Below, one piece after another: positions 6,159 through 6,844 of a stretch of 6,844 nt of DNA. The position numbers were made by a program, and so were the translations under genes. Source of the DNA: Rhizobiaceae bacterium UBA1291 (GTDB lineage Bacteria > Pseudomonadota > Alphaproteobacteria > Rhizobiales > Rhizobiaceae); assembly GCA_002307905.1 (NCBI GenBank), contig DBUL01000234.1, forward strand, positions 1 to 6,844. Direction: 5' to 3'. Under the pieces are notes generated by a model. That model saw only the letters and a program-made list of their open reading frames with translations, ran no database searches and had not been told where the DNA came from. Numbering within the stretch: position 1 is the stretch's first letter; each line of letters begins with the position of its first letter.

Positions 6159-6844
6159 TCAGGCACCCGATTCCTCGAAGGACAGCCTGAGTTCCGGCGT
6201 TTTTCCACCGGGATGCAGCAATCGCGCCGTGATGCCGCGGCTGTGGCCCGCGTCGATCTCGTCGACCGGCGGGGCGATATAGGTGCTAGCGACGACCTGT
6301 CCGCCGGCAATCAGGTCGGCCCTGAGCTTCGGAACCTGGCTTTTCGCCGCGCTGCGGTTTTCGATGATGGCATTCACCTGGAGAATGCGCATGCCGTCGT
6401 CGTCGCGCGGGGTGAGGCTGACATGAGTGATATCGAGCGGCCTGGCATTGGCTTCCTCGGCGGGGCCACCGAGAATCAGCCCGGCAAACGCAAAGGTGGC
6501 GGCGAAGACCAGTGCGACGATGACGGCGAATGCTCCATTCGACAACGACTGAAGCACCCTCTCCGTCTGCCGCAGCCTGCCTGCGGCAAGGCTTGCCCAG
6601 CGGTTGGCAACGCCATTGCGCCGTTTTGACGAGGAGAAACGGTCATTGTCGTTCAAGCAGCCCGTACGCCCTGCTCGGCGCGGCGCCTCACGCGCGGGGA
6701 CGGATACGAAATGTGCGTCGACCACATCCGCCCGCGCGCCAAGCACGGGGCGCAGCGACCGACGCGGTCGTTCGGGCGGCAAGAGGTCGATCTCCGGCTG
6801 GACCGAGTGGCGTCTGGAGCGGAATGCGTTCATTTTCCGGTGCC
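6159..6844 (-). CDS. Membrane protein with DUF3426-like domain, C-terminal part (probable MJ0042 zinc-ribbon protein)
   Basis: The reading frame stays open to the window edge, so the gene is probably cut at its 5' end; 227 residues are visible. Numbering from the methionine at 6831-6833, residues 1-98 are Arg/Pro-rich and look disordered, a membrane segment covers about 100-123 (GAFAVIVALVF onward), and about 131-224 resembles the DUF3426/FxLYD-type beta domain (LDITHVSLTPRDDDG, LQVNAIIENRSA, APPVDEIDAGHSRG). In rhizobia this architecture follows an N-terminal MJ0042 zinc ribbon and the gene often sits beside ftsE/ftsX; the zinc ribbon itself is not visible here. No good ribosome site precedes the ATG at 6833, supporting truncation over a start there. 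The function is unknown; a cytoplasmic N terminus and periplasmic C terminus are inferred. Confidence 0.75.
   Translation of the reverse strand, partial: HRKMNAFRSRRHSVQPEIDLLPPERPRRSLRPVLGARADVVDAHFVSVPAREAPRRAGRTGCLNDNDRFSSSKRRNGVANRWASLAAGRLRQTERVLQSLSNGAFAVIVALVFAATFAFAGLILGGPAEEANARPLDITHVSLTPRDDDGMRILQVNAIIENRSAAKSQVPKLRADLIAGGQVVASTYIAPPVDEIDAGHSRGITARLLHPGGKTPELRLSFEESGA

Overview
The window looks like a chromosomal core segment of an alphaproteobacterium, most likely of the order Hyphomicrobiales (Rhizobiales), possibly near Mesorhizobium and its relatives. The evidence is high GC content, a TIGR02302/DUF4175 protein (an alphaproteobacterial family), a CpdR-type single-domain response regulator, and the order argH - lptM - lysA - TIGR02302 on one strand facing cpdR - hpt - membrane protein on the other. 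The placement below order level is inference from gene content. I see no insertion sequence, phage gene, CRISPR array, tRNA or rRNA.

Left part (1-2122, + strand): the C-terminal part of argininosuccinate lyase (argH), a small LptM-like lipoprotein gene, and lysA for diaminopimelate decarboxylase. The three genes run the same way with short gaps (84 and 13 bp) and probably form one transcription unit. They cover the last step of arginine synthesis, an outer-membrane assembly lipoprotein, and the last step of lysine synthesis. A 9-bp perfect inverted repeat follows lysA.

Middle part (2123-4971, + strand): a 173-bp gap holding three hairpins leads into an 891-residue TIGR02302/DUF4175 protein. 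It has three predicted membrane segments near the N terminus and a long Gln/Gly/Met-rich C-terminal half. Its function is unknown.

Right part (4972-6844, - strand): cpdR (cell-cycle proteolysis adaptor), hpt (hypoxanthine phosphoribosyltransferase) and the C-terminal part of a membrane protein with a DUF3426-like domain, probably the tail of a zinc-ribbon (MJ0042) protein cut by the window edge. cpdR converges on the TIGR02302 gene across 45 bp. The cpdR upstream region has a TTAACCAT sequence that matches a CtrA half-site.

The content is mainly housekeeping and cell-cycle/envelope related. I do not see a convincing undescribed system. The least explained items are the TIGR02302 protein with its structured leader, and the possible CtrA input into cpdR.
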